Shown: positions 44,188 through 53,490, numbered from the stretch's first letter. The stretch is DNA of 64,000 nt from Streptomyces sulfonofaciens (GCF_014656295.1 NZ_BNCD01000016.1:124001-188000), one strand, 5' to 3'. A program made the numbers and translations. The notes: generated by a model from the sequence alone, not told the origin.

Positions 44188-44850
44188 TCAGTGGATGATG
44201 CCGGTGCGCAGGGCGACCGCGACCATGCCGGCCCGGTCCCCGGTACCGAGCTTGCGGGCGATACGGGCGAGGTGGCTCTTGACGGTCAGGGCGGACAGGC
44301 CCATGGACACGCCGATGGCCTTGTTCGACTGGCCCTCCGCAACCAGTCGAAGCACCTCCACCTCCCGGCCCGACAGCTCGCGGTAACCGCCCGGGTGGCT
44401 CGGGGCGCCCGGAGGGCGGCGGTGCATACGGGCCGCGGCGGCGCCGATCGGGGCGGCGCCGGGGCGCAGCGGGAGGCCGACGTTGGTGCGGGTGCCGGTG
44501 ACGACGTAGCCCTTCACACCGCCCGCGAGGGCGTTGCGCACGGCTCCGATGTCGTCGGCGGCGGACAGGGCCAGGCCGTTGGGCCAGCCGGCGGCCCGGG
44601 TCTCGGACAGCAGCGTCAGGCCGCTGCCGTCGGGCAGGTGGACATCGGCGACGCAGATGTCCCGGGGGTTGCCGATACGGGGTCGTGCCTCCGCGATGGA
44701 CGACGCCTCGATGACGTCGCGCACGCCGAGCGCCCAGAGGTGGCGGGTGACGGTGGAGCGGACACGCGGGTCGGCCACGACCACCATGGCGGTCGGCTTG
44801 TTGGGGCGGTAGGCGACCAGGCTTGCGGGCTGCTCAAGGAGAACGGACAC
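44188..44850 (-). CDS. Orphan NarL/LuxR-type response regulator
   Basis: 220-aa regulator. GTG 44850 has AGGAGG 5 bases upstream. The receiver-like domain (20-125) has a candidate phosphoacceptor aspartate in CVADVHLPDGSG, serine in ALSAADD and lysine in GGVKGYV, but only one acidic residue (VVADPRV) where a paired DD normally binds Mg. The C-terminal LuxR HTH is LSGREVEVLRLVAEGQSNKA, then LSALTVKSHLARIARKL. No kinase gene is adjacent, so control may be by a distant kinase, acetyl phosphate or ligand (inference). Confidence 0.9.
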   Translation of the reverse strand: MSVLLEQPASLVAYRPNKPTAMVVVADPRVRSTVTRHLWALGVRDVIEASSIAEARPRIGNPRDICVADVHLPDGSGLTLLSETRAAGWPNGLALSAADDIGAVRNALAGGVKGYVVTGTRTNVGLPLRPGAAPIGAAAARMHRRPPGAPSHPGGYRELSGREVEVLRLVAEGQSNKAIGVSMGLSALTVKSHLARIARKLGTGDRAGMVAVALRTGIIH

Positions 44851-45432
44851 CAGGCCTCCTGGGGTGCGGGATGGGGCCGGCTCGGGGAAGAAACCGGAGG
44901 AACCGTGCTTTCAAGGTCACAGACGTCTTCGGCAGCCCGACCGTCCGCCTTTAGGGAATGATCACGATTTGGTGAGTAATAATTCGTGCGAATCGGACAC
45001 GCGGTCGATCATCCAGAGATCGAATCGGGTCGATACAAGGCCGAAACTGCGCGCATTCCTCCATCCAGCGGCACCACCATCGATTTCCGGCCATCGTTGA
45101 ACGAGGGAGAGCGGGAAAAGGGGACGAACGGGGCGGGGAAGTCGCCCGGAAGGGGCGGCCCGGCCCTCGTGAGGGCCGGGCAGACGGACGGGACGGCAGG
45201 CGGACGGCGCGGCAGCGCGGGCACCGGGGCCGGGTGCGCCCGCGCGGGCCCGTCCGGGAACGGGACTGCGCGGGGAGCCGGCCCGCATCGCGGGCGCAAC
45301 GCCCGCCCCGGCGACGGGGCCCTGCCCGGGGGCACGGCGGCGACCGGCGCCCGGGAACGCCGGCGGGCCCGCCGAAGGGCGGCCGGGACCGCTCAGGACC
45401 TGCCGGGACCGCTCAGGACGTGCCCGGACCGC
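44851..45432. other. 580-base spacer with promoter, hairpin and repeats
   Basis: No gene is supported. An A+T-rich stretch (about 44950-45070, including GTGAGTAATAATTCG) probably holds the regulator promoter. The hairpin GCCCGGCCCTC-GT-complement lies at 45158-45181, and the 20-base repeats at 45385-45444 are listed separately. Confidence 0.45.
45158..45181. terminator. 11-bp palindromic hairpin
   Basis: GCCCGGCCCTC (45158-45168) and its exact complement (45171-45181) separated by GT. Probable terminator for the DUF3000 gene (minus strand), about 250 bases beyond its stop. Confidence 0.5.
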
Positions 45433-45444
45433 TCAGGACGTGCG
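45385..45444. repeat. Three 20-base tandem repeats over the DUF3000 stop
   Basis: Units 45385-45404, 45405-45424 and 45425-45444 share GGACCGCTCAGGAC and differ at one to three positions. The unit holds the complement of the DUF3000 stop codon (45433-45435), so the gene's 3' end has been duplicated beyond its stop, as at dxs. Confidence 0.85.
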
Positions 45445-46125
45445 CGGGCCCCTGCGCTGCGGCAGCGACACCACCGAGGTGTCCCCGGGACCGATCGGCG
45501 GCAGGCCGCCGATCTGGCAGAGCAGGTCGCACCAGGCCGCGAGGTGCGCCGCCGTGTCCGGCGCGCCGCCGGGGCCCTCACGCGGCGTCCAGGAGGCGCG
45601 GATCTCGATCTGGGAGGTGGCGGGACGCTCCGCCAGCCCGCCGAAGTGGTGCGAGCTGGCCCGGGTGACGGTGCCGCTCGGCTCGCCGTACCCGAGCCCG
45701 CGGCTCTGCAGTGCGCCGGTCAGCCAGGTCCAGCACACCTCGGGCAGCAGCGGGTCGACCGCCATCTCCGGCTCCAGCTCCGCACGGACCAGCGTGACGA
45801 GGCGGAACGCCCCGTGCCAGCCCTCGTGCCCGTCCGGATCGTGGAGCAGCACCAGGCGCCCGTCCGCCAGGTCGTCGTCGCCGCCGTCGACGACCGCGGC
45901 CTCCAGCGCGTACGAGAACGGTGCGAGCCGGCGCGGCGCGCGCACCGGTTCGATCTCCACACCGGGCCGCAGCAGCGCCGACAGCAGCCCGTCGACGGCC
46001 GTGCGGAAGGGCGCCGGGACGGGATCCGCCGCCTCCAGTGGTGCCTGTTGTGTTCCGCCCGTGTCGTTGTCCGTCCCGTTCGTTCCGTCGGCGCCGTCCG
46101 ACAGTCGTCCCTGAGCCGCAGCCAT
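45433..46125 (-). CDS. DUF3000 family protein
   Basis: 230-aa actinobacterial conserved protein of unknown function. ATG 46125 starts MAAAQGRLSDGADG; residues 1-35 are a low-complexity Asp/Gly/Thr tail. The conserved body has ADPVPAPFRTAVDGLLSALL, ARRLAPFSYALEAAV, VCWTWLTGALQSRG and TAHLAAWCDLLCQIGGLPP. It is divergent from hemE across 103 bases, an arrangement I recall from other streptomycetes. No catalytic motif is evident. The C-terminal end has been affected by tandem duplication, with the stop inside a repeat. Confidence 0.85.
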   Translation of the reverse strand: MAAAQGRLSDGADGTNGTDNDTGGTQQAPLEAADPVPAPFRTAVDGLLSALLRPGVEIEPVRAPRRLAPFSYALEAAVVDGGDDDLADGRLVLLHDPDGHEGWHGAFRLVTLVRAELEPEMAVDPLLPEVCWTWLTGALQSRGLGYGEPSGTVTRASSHHFGGLAERPATSQIEIRASWTPREGPGGAPDTAAHLAAWCDLLCQIGGLPPIGPGDTSVVSLPQRRGPRTS

Positions 46126-46228
46126 GCGGGGAAGATTAAGGGGAACCGGGCCCCGGTGCAGGGAGAGACACCCTGCGGCGCGCGGGCTGTCCGGATCGCG
46201 TCGTCCACCGCGTGCGAGACTTTGCCCT

Positions 46229-47359
46229 GTGAGTGCCAACGACCTTCCCCACGCTCCCCACCCCGCGCCCGCCGGCGGGCCGTCCGTCCACCGGGGCGTC
46301 AAGGACGACGTCAAGCCGGACGTCAAGGGGGGGCCCGGGGAATCCGCCTTCCTGAAGGCATGCCGCCGCGAGCCGGTGCCGCACACCCCGGTCTGGTTCA
46401 TGCGGCAGGCCGGTCGCTCCCTGCCGGAGTACCGCAAGGTGCGCGAGGGCACCTCCATGCTGGAGTCGTGCACGATTCCGGAGCTGGTCACCGAGATCAC
46501 CCTCCAGCCGGTGCGGCGGCACGGCGTGGATGCCGCGATCTACTTCAGCGACATCGTCGTACCGCTCAAGGCCATCGGCGTCGGCCTGGACATCAAGCCC
46601 GGCGTGGGCCCCGTGGTGGACCGGCCGATCCGCACCCGGGCCGACCTCGCCCAACTGCGGGACCTCACCCCCGAGGACGTCCCGTACGTCACCGAGGCCA
46701 TCGGGATGCTCACGGCCGAGCTGGGCACCACCCCGCTCATCGGGTTCGCGGGCGCGCCGTTCACGCTGGCCAGCTATCTGGTGGAGGGCGGTCCTTCGCG
46801 CAACCACGAACGCACCAAGGCGCTCATGTACGGCGAGCCCGACCTGTGGTCCGAACTCCTCGACAGGCTCGCGCGGATCACCGCAGCCTTCCTCCGGGTG
46901 CAGATCGAGGCGGGCGCCTCGGCGGTGCAGCTCTTCGACTCCTGGGTGGGCGCCCTGGCACCGGCGGACTACCGCCGCAGCGTGCTGCCCGCCTCCTCCA
47001 AGGTCTTCGCCGCGGTCGCCGGCCACGGGGTGCCGCGCATCCACTTCGGCGTCGGCACCGGCGAACTGCTCGGCCTGCTGGCGGAGGCCGGGGCGGACGT
47101 CGTGGGCGTCGACTGGCGGGTGCCGCTGGACGAGGCGGCCCGCCGCGTCGGCCCCGGCAGGGCGCTCCAGGGGAACCTCGACCCCGCGGTGCTCTTCGCG
47201 CCGGAGGAGGCCGTGCGGGCGAAGGCGGCCGAGGTGCTGGACGCCGCGCGGGACCTGGAAGGGCACGTCTTCAACCTCGGGCACGGTGTACTGCCGACGA
47301 CGGACCCCGACGCGCTGACCCGGCTGGTCGAGTTCGTCCACACCCGGACGAGCCGTTAG
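46229..47359 (+). CDS. hemE: Uroporphyrinogen decarboxylase
   Basis: Converts uroporphyrinogen III to coproporphyrinogen III in haem synthesis; 376 aa. GTG 46229 (SANDLPHAP) is chosen because the signature VWFMRQAGRSLPEYRKVREG then lies near residue 55, as is usual after a short actinobacterial tail. GFAGAPFTLASYLVEGG and FNLGHGVLP are further family motifs. It diverges from DUF3000. The next haem genes (hemY, hemQ) lie 1.8 kb downstream, past one oppositely oriented gene. Confidence 0.95.
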   Translation: MSANDLPHAPHPAPAGGPSVHRGVKDDVKPDVKGGPGESAFLKACRREPVPHTPVWFMRQAGRSLPEYRKVREGTSMLESCTIPELVTEITLQPVRRHGVDAAIYFSDIVVPLKAIGVGLDIKPGVGPVVDRPIRTRADLAQLRDLTPEDVPYVTEAIGMLTAELGTTPLIGFAGAPFTLASYLVEGGPSRNHERTKALMYGEPDLWSELLDRLARITAAFLRVQIEAGASAVQLFDSWVGALAPADYRRSVLPASSKVFAAVAGHGVPRIHFGVGTGELLGLLAEAGADVVGVDWRVPLDEAARRVGPGRALQGNLDPAVLFAPEEAVRAKAAEVLDAARDLEGHVFNLGHGVLPTTDPDALTRLVEFVHTRTSR

Positions 47360-47534
47360 CCGCCCGCCCGGGCGCGGCGGCCGATCCGCCCGGTGGGCCG
47401 CGGGGGGCCGGTGCGTGGGCAGGACCGGCGCGCCGGTGCGGACGCCGACCCGGTGGCGGCCCTGCGCCGACTCGGTGGCGGCCTGACGGCGACCCGGTGG
47501 GCGACTGACGGCGACCCGGTGGCGGCCCGCCGGG
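47360..47534. other. Convergent spacer with short direct repeats
   Basis: CTGACGGCGACCCGGTGG occurs twice, about 24 bases apart (about 47484-47525). No gene. The spacer separates convergent hemE and the oxidoreductase gene. Confidence 0.5.
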
Positions 47535-48920
47535 CTACCCGGCCTGTACGGCCCTGGCCGCCTTCCGCGCCGCCACCAGGACCGGGTCCCACACCGGTGA
47601 GAACGGCGGTGCGTAACCCAGGTCCAGGTTCACCATCTGCTCGACGCTCAGGCCGGTGGCGAGGGCGACCGCGGCCACGTCCACCCGCTTGGCGGCCCCC
47701 TCGCGGCCGATGATCTGGACACCGAGCAGCCGCCCGGTGCGGCGTTCGGCGAGCATCTTCACCGTCATCCGGCCCGCGTCCGGGTAGTACCCGGCCCGGC
47801 TCGTCGACTCGACCGTGGCCGTCACGTACTGCCGGCCGCTCGCCCGGGCGTCCTTCTCCCGCAGCCCCGTCCGGGCGATCTCCAGATCGCAGATCTTGCT
47901 GACGGCGGTGCCGACGACGCCGGGGAAGGTGGCGTAGCCGCCGCCCACGTTGGCGCCGATGATCTGGCCGTGCTTGTTGGCGTGCGTGCCCAGCGCGATG
48001 TGGCGCTCGCGCCCCGCCACCAGGTCGAGCACCTCCACGCAGTCGCCGCCCGCCCAGATGTCCTCGTACCCGCGCACCCGCATGGAGAGGTCCGTCAGCA
48101 GTCCGCCGTGGTCGCCGATCGGCAGCCCGGCGGCGCGGGCCAGCGTGGTCTCGGGACGTACGCCGATGCCGAGCACCACGATGTCCGCCGGGTACTCGGC
48201 GTCGTCGGTGGCCACCGCGCGTGCCCGGCCGTCCTCACCGGTGAGGATCTTGGTGACCTCGGCGTCGTTGACCACCCGGATGCCCATGGCCGTCATGGCG
48301 TCGTGCACCAGGCGGCCCATGTCCGGGTCCAGGGTCGACATGGGCGCGACGGCGCTGTTGACGACGGTCACCTCGTACCCGCGGTGGAGCATCGCCTCGG
48401 CCATCTCCAGGCCGATGTAGCCGGCGCCCACGACCACCGCGCGGCGGCCCGTCGTCTTCCGCAGGGTGTCCAGCAGTGCCTGCCCGTCGTCCAGGGTCTG
48501 CACGCCGTGCACGCCGGGCGCGTCGATGCCGGGCAGCGGCGGGCGGATGGGCCGCGCGCCGGTGGCGATGACCAGGCGGTCGTAGCCGGTCCACGTCACC
48601 GTGCCCGAGTCGAGGTCGTGGCTGCGGACCCGGTGGCCGGTCAGATCGAGAGCGGTCACCTCGGTGCGCATCCGCACGTCGATCCCGCGGGCGCGGTGCT
48701 CCTCGGGCGACCGGGCGACCAGGTCCTCCAGCCCGTCGACCGTCCCGCCCACCCAGTACGGGATGCCGCAGGCGGAGAACGACGTGAACCCGCCCCGTTC
48801 GAAGGCGACGATCTCCAGCTCGTCCGGCGTCCGCATCCTGCGTGCCTGCGACGCGGCGGACATGCCCGCCGCGTCACCGCCGATGACCACCAGACGTTCT
48901 CGCTGCTTCGGTGCGCTCAT
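47535..48920 (-). CDS. CoA-disulfide-reductase-like FAD/NAD(P) oxidoreductase
   Basis: 461-aa pyridine nucleotide-disulfide oxidoreductase. ATG 48920 starts MSAPKQRERLVVIGG; the long open frame further upstream is the mirror of hemY. FAD motif VVIGGDAAGMSAAS, NAD(P)H motif AVVVGAGYIGLEMAEAML, second FAD motif DIWAGGDCVEV, then a dimerisation domain. Instead of a CxxxxC pair it has a single cysteine (about residue 51) in SFSACGIPYW, the SFxxC motif of CoA-disulfide reductases and related NADH oxidases/persulfide reductases. The exact substrate is not decided by sequence. Confidence 0.88.
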   Translation of the reverse strand: MSAPKQRERLVVIGGDAAGMSAASQARRMRTPDELEIVAFERGGFTSFSACGIPYWVGGTVDGLEDLVARSPEEHRARGIDVRMRTEVTALDLTGHRVRSHDLDSGTVTWTGYDRLVIATGARPIRPPLPGIDAPGVHGVQTLDDGQALLDTLRKTTGRRAVVVGAGYIGLEMAEAMLHRGYEVTVVNSAVAPMSTLDPDMGRLVHDAMTAMGIRVVNDAEVTKILTGEDGRARAVATDDAEYPADIVVLGIGVRPETTLARAAGLPIGDHGGLLTDLSMRVRGYEDIWAGGDCVEVLDLVAGRERHIALGTHANKHGQIIGANVGGGYATFPGVVGTAVSKICDLEIARTGLREKDARASGRQYVTATVESTSRAGYYPDAGRMTVKMLAERRTGRLLGVQIIGREGAAKRVDVAAVALATGLSVEQMVNLDLGYAPPFSPVWDPVLVAARKAARAVQAG

Positions 48921-49196
48921 GGGGGACACGCTACGGCGCGGGGGCGTTCGTCCCGCCACCTCCCCGGCCCCGCGCGCCCGGCCCACTCGCACCGCGCAGC
49001 GCCCCCTGAGCCTGACCCGGTGCCGGTGCTCGTGCCGACGGACGTGTCGTTCGCACCGGGCGGCCGGTGCGCGCCCGCCGGCCCGGCCGACGCGGACGGG
49101 CACGGGCGGCGCCCGGCGGGTCCACGGGCGGAAGCGGAACGGGAGATACCCACAGGCAAGGAAGGGGGTGCGGGCCGGGTCTGAGAGAGTGGGGGC

Positions 49197-50747
49197 ATGG
49201 GTGGAGCGAAGATCGGTGCGGACATGGGCGGCGGCCATGTCGTGGTGGTCGGAGGCGGGATCACCGGCCTCGCCGCGGCGTACCGCCTGCTCGGCAGGGG
49301 CGCGGCGGTGACGCTGCTGGAGGCCGGTCCGAGGCTGGGCGGCAAGCTGCTCGTCGGCGAGGTGGCGGGTGTGCGGGTGGATTTGGGCGCCGAGTCGATG
49401 CTGGCGCGGCGGCCCGAGGCCGTCGCACTGGCCCGCGAGACCGGGCTCGGCGACCGGCTCCGGACGCCCGCCACGGCCACCGCCGCGCTGTGGACCCGCG
49501 GTGCGCTGCGCCCCATGCCCAAGGGCCATGTGATGGGCGTGCCCGGTGATGCCGAGGCGCTCGCCGGGGTGCTCTCCGAGGAGGGCCTTCGCCGTATCGA
49601 CCAGGACCGCACCCTGCCGCGCACCGAGGTCGGTGAGGACGTGGCCGTCGGCGAGTACGTCGCCCGCCGGCTCGGCCGGGAGGTCGTCGACCGCCTGGTG
49701 GAACCGCTGCTCGGCGGCGTCTACGCGGGCGACGCCTACCGCATCTCGATGCGGGCCGCCGTCCCCCAGCTCTTCGAGGCCGCCCGCGCCCACACCTCGC
49801 TCACGGAGGGCGTGCGCGAGATCCAGCGCCGGGCGGCCGGCCAACAGCGGCCGGGGCCCGTGTTCATGGGCATCGAGGGCGGTGTCGGCAGTCTGCCGGC
49901 GGCCGTGGCGGACGCGGTCCGGGCGCGCGGCGGCGAGATCCTGACCGGGGCGCCGGTCGTCGGCCTGCGCCGCACACCGCCCGGTGCGGGCGCGGGTTCC
50001 GGTGGCGCGGCCGCCGCCGGCGCAGATGCGGGGGGAGCGGCGACCGGCCGTTGGCGGATCACCGTCGGGGACCCAGCGGGCGGGCACTTCGGCCGCACCC
50101 TCGACGCCGACGCGGTCGTCCTCGCCGTGCCCGCCCCCGCGGCCGCCCGCCTGCTGGCCGCGGAGTCCCCGGCCGCGGCCGCCGAGCTGGGCGGTGTGGA
50201 GTACGCGTCGATGGCCCTGGTGACCCTCGCCTACCGCCGCGCCGAGGCGGCGCTCCCCGAAGGCAGCGGCTTCCTGGTGCCCCCGGTCGACGGGCACACC
50301 ATCAAGGCGTCCACCTTCTCCGGGCAGAAGTGGTCCTGGGTCGCCGACGAGGACCCCGGCCTGCTGGTGCTGCGCACCTCCGTCGGCCGCCATGGCGAGG
50401 AGCGGATCCTGGAGCGCACGGACGCCGAGCTGGTGGCCGTCTCGCGCCGCGACCTGAGCGCCGCGACCGGCCTCGCCGCCGCCCCCGTCGCCTCCGTGGT
50501 CACCCGCTGGGACCAGGGCCTGCCGCAGTACCCGGTGGGCCACCAGGCGCGGGTGGCCCGGGTCCGCGACCAGCTCGCGGACCTTTCGGGACTCGTGGTG
50601 TGCGGTGCGGCCTACGACGGCGTGGGCATCCCGGCCTGCATCGCCAGCGCCCACGCCGCGGCGGACCGGCTCGCCGGAGACCACCGCGGCGCGGCGGAAC
50701 TCGCCGCGCACCCGGTGCAGAGCCTGCACGGCGGCGCGGGAGAATAG
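49197..50747 (+). CDS. hemY: Coproporphyrinogen III oxidase (HemY/CgoX)
   Basis: 516-aa FAD enzyme that oxidises coproporphyrinogen III to coproporphyrin III in the coproporphyrin-dependent pathway (older name: protoporphyrinogen oxidase HemG/HemY). FAD motif VVVVGGGITGLAAAYRLL, then GGKLL, and a C-terminal GVGIPACIASAHAAADRL. A Gly/Ala-rich insertion of about 25 residues lies near residue 265. The pairing with hemQ 4 bases downstream decides the pathway. ATG 49197 begins MGGAKIG; a later in-frame ATG (MGGGHVVVV) is possible. Confidence 0.92.
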   Translation: MGGAKIGADMGGGHVVVVGGGITGLAAAYRLLGRGAAVTLLEAGPRLGGKLLVGEVAGVRVDLGAESMLARRPEAVALARETGLGDRLRTPATATAALWTRGALRPMPKGHVMGVPGDAEALAGVLSEEGLRRIDQDRTLPRTEVGEDVAVGEYVARRLGREVVDRLVEPLLGGVYAGDAYRISMRAAVPQLFEAARAHTSLTEGVREIQRRAAGQQRPGPVFMGIEGGVGSLPAAVADAVRARGGEILTGAPVVGLRRTPPGAGAGSGGAAAAGADAGGAATGRWRITVGDPAGGHFGRTLDADAVVLAVPAPAAARLLAAESPAAAAELGGVEYASMALVTLAYRRAEAALPEGSGFLVPPVDGHTIKASTFSGQKWSWVADEDPGLLVLRTSVGRHGEERILERTDAELVAVSRRDLSAATGLAAAPVASVVTRWDQGLPQYPVGHQARVARVRDQLADLSGLVVCGAAYDGVGIPACIASAHAAADRLAGDHRGAAELAAHPVQSLHGGAGE

Positions 50748-50751
50748 CTCC

Positions 50752-51495
50752 ATGAGTGCTGCTGCCCCCGATGCCCCCGAGCCCAGGACCCCCGAGCGGA
50801 TCCCGAACGCCGGCAAGAAGGCCAAGGACCTCAACGAGGTCATCCGCTACACGCTGTGGTCCGTCTTCCGGCTGCGCGAGGCGCTGCCGGACGACCGCTC
50901 CGCGCACATCGCCGAGGTCGAGGAGCTGTTCGACCAGCTCGCCGCCAAGGACGTCACCATCCGCGGCACCTACGACGTCTCCGGACTGCGGGCCGACGCC
51001 GACCTGATGATCTGGTGGCACGCGGAGAGCTCCGACCAGCTCCAGGAGGCGTACAACCTCTTCCGGCGCACCCGGCTGGGCCGCGCCCTGGAGCCGGTGT
51101 GGTCGAACATGGCCCTGCACCGCCCCGCCGAGTTCAACCGCTCGCACATCCCCGCGTTCCTCGCCGACGAGACGCCCCGTGCGTATCTCAGCGTCTATCC
51201 CTTCGTGCGCTCCTACGAGTGGTACCTGCTGCCCGACGAGGAGCGCCGCACCCTGCTCGCCGACCACGGCAAGATGGCCCGCGGCTTCCCTGACGTGCGC
51301 GCCAACACGGTCGCGTCGTTCTCGCTCGGCGACTACGAGTGGATCCTCGCCTTCGAGGCCGACGAGCTGCACCGCATCGTCGACCTGATGCGCCATCTGC
51401 GCGGTTCCGAGGCGCGCCGGCACGTGCGCGAGGAGGTGCCGTTCTTCACGGGCCGCCGCAAGACCGTCGCCGACCTGGTGGCGGGCCTCGTCTGA
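50752..51495 (+). CDS. hemQ: Coproheme decarboxylase HemQ
   Basis: Chlorite-dismutase-family enzyme (ChdC) that decarboxylates coproheme to haem b with peroxide; 247 aa. ATG 50752 follows the hemY stop by 4 bases. Family sequence is clear: NEVIRYTLWSVFRL, ADLMIWWHAESSDQLQ, the catalytic tyrosine region YPFVRSYEWYLL, the proximal histidine in LADHGKMAR, and FSLGDYEWILAFE. True chlorite dismutase activity is unlikely given the haem-gene context. Confidence 0.95.
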   Translation: MSAAAPDAPEPRTPERIPNAGKKAKDLNEVIRYTLWSVFRLREALPDDRSAHIAEVEELFDQLAAKDVTIRGTYDVSGLRADADLMIWWHAESSDQLQEAYNLFRRTRLGRALEPVWSNMALHRPAEFNRSHIPAFLADETPRAYLSVYPFVRSYEWYLLPDEERRTLLADHGKMARGFPDVRANTVASFSLGDYEWILAFEADELHRIVDLMRHLRGSEARRHVREEVPFFTGRRKTVADLVAGLV

Positions 51496-51633
51496 CGCGC
51501 CTGCCGCACCACGGGGAGCGAGGGCGCGTTGCCCGCGCCCGTTGTGCCTGCGTCCGCCGTGTCCCCGTCCGCCGTGTCCGGTCCGCGGCCGGCCGTGCAC
51601 GCGCGGGGCGCACCTCCCGCCAAGGGCCGCCGG

Positions 51634-53265
51634 TCAGAAGGCCCTGGGTGGCGGATGGGGGGCGCAGGCGGTGTCCAGGGCCGGTGGCCGGCCGCGCAGC
51701 AGGTACGTCAGCACGGGGGTGTCGACGCAGGAGTTGCCGGCGCCCGCGATGATGTGCGAGCCCGCGCCCAGTTCGGTGACCAGCACGGACCCCGCGAGCC
51801 TGCGGTGCAGCTCCCGAGCCCCCGCGTACGGCGTGACCGCGTCCCGGCGGGCGGCCAGGACCAGTGTGGACGGCAGCGTCCCGGCGCCGGCGTGCACGTC
51901 CACGGGCCGGCGGCCGGGCGTGCTCCAGTGCGCGCACGGCAGATGCGTCCAGACGGTGTCCCAGGTCGCGAAGGGCGCCGTGCGGGCGAGACGGGCGGCG
52001 TCGCGGTCCCAGGCGCGCCAGGACCGGGGCCAGGGCGCGTCGTTGCACTCGACGGCCGTGTACACCGCCTGGGCGTTCTCCTGCTCCGCGGCCGCCGCCC
52101 CGATCGGTGCGGCCTGCCGGACCAGCGGGCCGGGATCGCCCTGCGCGTAGGCGGACAGCGCCGCGGCCCGCACCGGCCAGTAGTCGTCGTAGTGCGCGGC
52201 CTTGAGGAACGCCGCCTGCAACTGACCGGGGCCGACCGTGCCGCCGGCCGGCCGCGCGGCCAGCTCGCCGCGCACCCGCTCGTAACGGCGTGCCACCTGC
52301 GCTGCGGTCGTACCCAGGTGGTACCTCCCGTCGTGCGCCGCGACCCACGAGAGGAAGTCCGCCCAGCGGGTCTGAAGGGCCTTCGCCCGGGCGAGGGCGG
52401 CGCGGTACCACAGGGCGCCGGGTCCCGGGCCGACCGGCGAGTCGAAGACCATACGGCGCACGTGCGAGGGGAACAGGGAGGCGTAGACGGCGCCCAGGTA
52501 GGTGCCGTAGGAGGCGCCCACGAACGTCAGCCGGCGTTCGCCGAGGGCGGCGCGGAGCACGTCCAGATCGCGGGCGTTGGCGGCCGTCGTGTAGTGCCGC
52601 AGCGCCGTGCCCGCGCGCCGCGCGCAGCCCTCGGCGTACGCCTTGGCCTGTGTGTACCGCCGCCACCTGTACGCCGCGGACGGCCGCGGTGGCGCCTGCG
52701 TCGGCGCCGAGGCGAACTCCCGCGGATCCACACAGGACAGCGGCGCGTGACCGCCCACCCCGCGCGGTGCGTAGCCGACGAGGTCGTAGGCGGCCGCGAC
52801 GGGCCTCCAGAAGGCGGCCATGTCCGGCATCAACGGGAAGTAGACGCCGGTGGCACCGGGGCCGCCCGCGCCGAACACAAGGGCGCCCTGCCGCGGGGTG
52901 CGGACCGTGCGGCCGGTGCGGCCACCGGGCGCGGCGGGGCCCGGGGCCCGGCCGCTCGCGGGGCGGCGGGCGACCGCGAGGGTGAGCTGCCGGCCGCGGG
53001 GGCGTGCGTAGTCGAGCGGCACGGTGACGGTGCCGCACCGGACAGGAGGATCCAGGTGCTCCTTGGGGCCGCAGTCCGCCCAGCGGATGCCCGTGGCCGC
53101 GGCACGACCGGCGGCGACGGCGGTGCCGCGGGCCTCGGCGCGGGCCCGGCCCGCCCCGCTCGCGTCCGGGCCGGGCGCGATGGCACCGCCCGCGGGGGCG
53201 GCGAGCCCGGCCGCCATGGCCAGGGCCCCGGTGCCGCCCAGCACAGCGGCCACGACTGCTCGCAT
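51634..53265 (-). CDS. Secreted TAP-type alpha/beta hydrolase (peptidase-like)
   Basis: 543-aa exported hydrolase of the tripeptidyl-aminopeptidase (SlpD/SlpE-like) group. ATG 53265 has GGGAG 5 bases upstream, and the protein then begins with a Sec signal (MRAVVAAVLGGTGALAMAAG). Motifs: PVRCGTVTVPLDYARPRG, oxyanion-loop VFGAGGPGATG, nucleophile elbow TFVGASYGTYLG, and a C-terminal domain with RRDAVTPYAGA and a histidine in GSHIIAGAGNSCVD. Upstream is an A+T-rich patch with 16-base repeats. Such enzymes trim peptides outside the cell. Confidence 0.88.
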   Translation of the reverse strand: MRAVVAAVLGGTGALAMAAGLAAPAGGAIAPGPDASGAGRARAEARGTAVAAGRAAATGIRWADCGPKEHLDPPVRCGTVTVPLDYARPRGRQLTLAVARRPASGRAPGPAAPGGRTGRTVRTPRQGALVFGAGGPGATGVYFPLMPDMAAFWRPVAAAYDLVGYAPRGVGGHAPLSCVDPREFASAPTQAPPRPSAAYRWRRYTQAKAYAEGCARRAGTALRHYTTAANARDLDVLRAALGERRLTFVGASYGTYLGAVYASLFPSHVRRMVFDSPVGPGPGALWYRAALARAKALQTRWADFLSWVAAHDGRYHLGTTAAQVARRYERVRGELAARPAGGTVGPGQLQAAFLKAAHYDDYWPVRAAALSAYAQGDPGPLVRQAAPIGAAAAEQENAQAVYTAVECNDAPWPRSWRAWDRDAARLARTAPFATWDTVWTHLPCAHWSTPGRRPVDVHAGAGTLPSTLVLAARRDAVTPYAGARELHRRLAGSVLVTELGAGSHIIAGAGNSCVDTPVLTYLLRGRPPALDTACAPHPPPRAF

Positions 53266-53490
53266 CGCGCTCCCGATCCCCGTCGTCCGCAGCCGTCCGG
53301 TAGTGGACGGCCTTCCCTCGTCCGGTAGCCGTCTGCCGCCCGCCGACTCGTTGCCCGCCGTCTCGCCGTCTCGCCGTCGGTCGTCCGGCCGTCGGACCGG
53401 CGGTGAGCGGGGGAGGCCACGCGGAGCGACGACGGGCGACGGCGAGCAGCGGGAGCGGCGGAGATCCGCAGGGGCCGGCGGGCTCGGCGG

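Noticed and set aside
45385..45444. CRISPR-like array
   Set aside because: Repeats are directly adjacent, 20 bases long and without spacers; no cas genes are present. It is a tandem duplication.
48921..50843. Apparent 640-residue N-terminal extension of the CoA-disulfide-reductase-like gene
   Set aside because: It is the antisense of hemY. The true start at 48920 directly precedes the FAD-binding motif.
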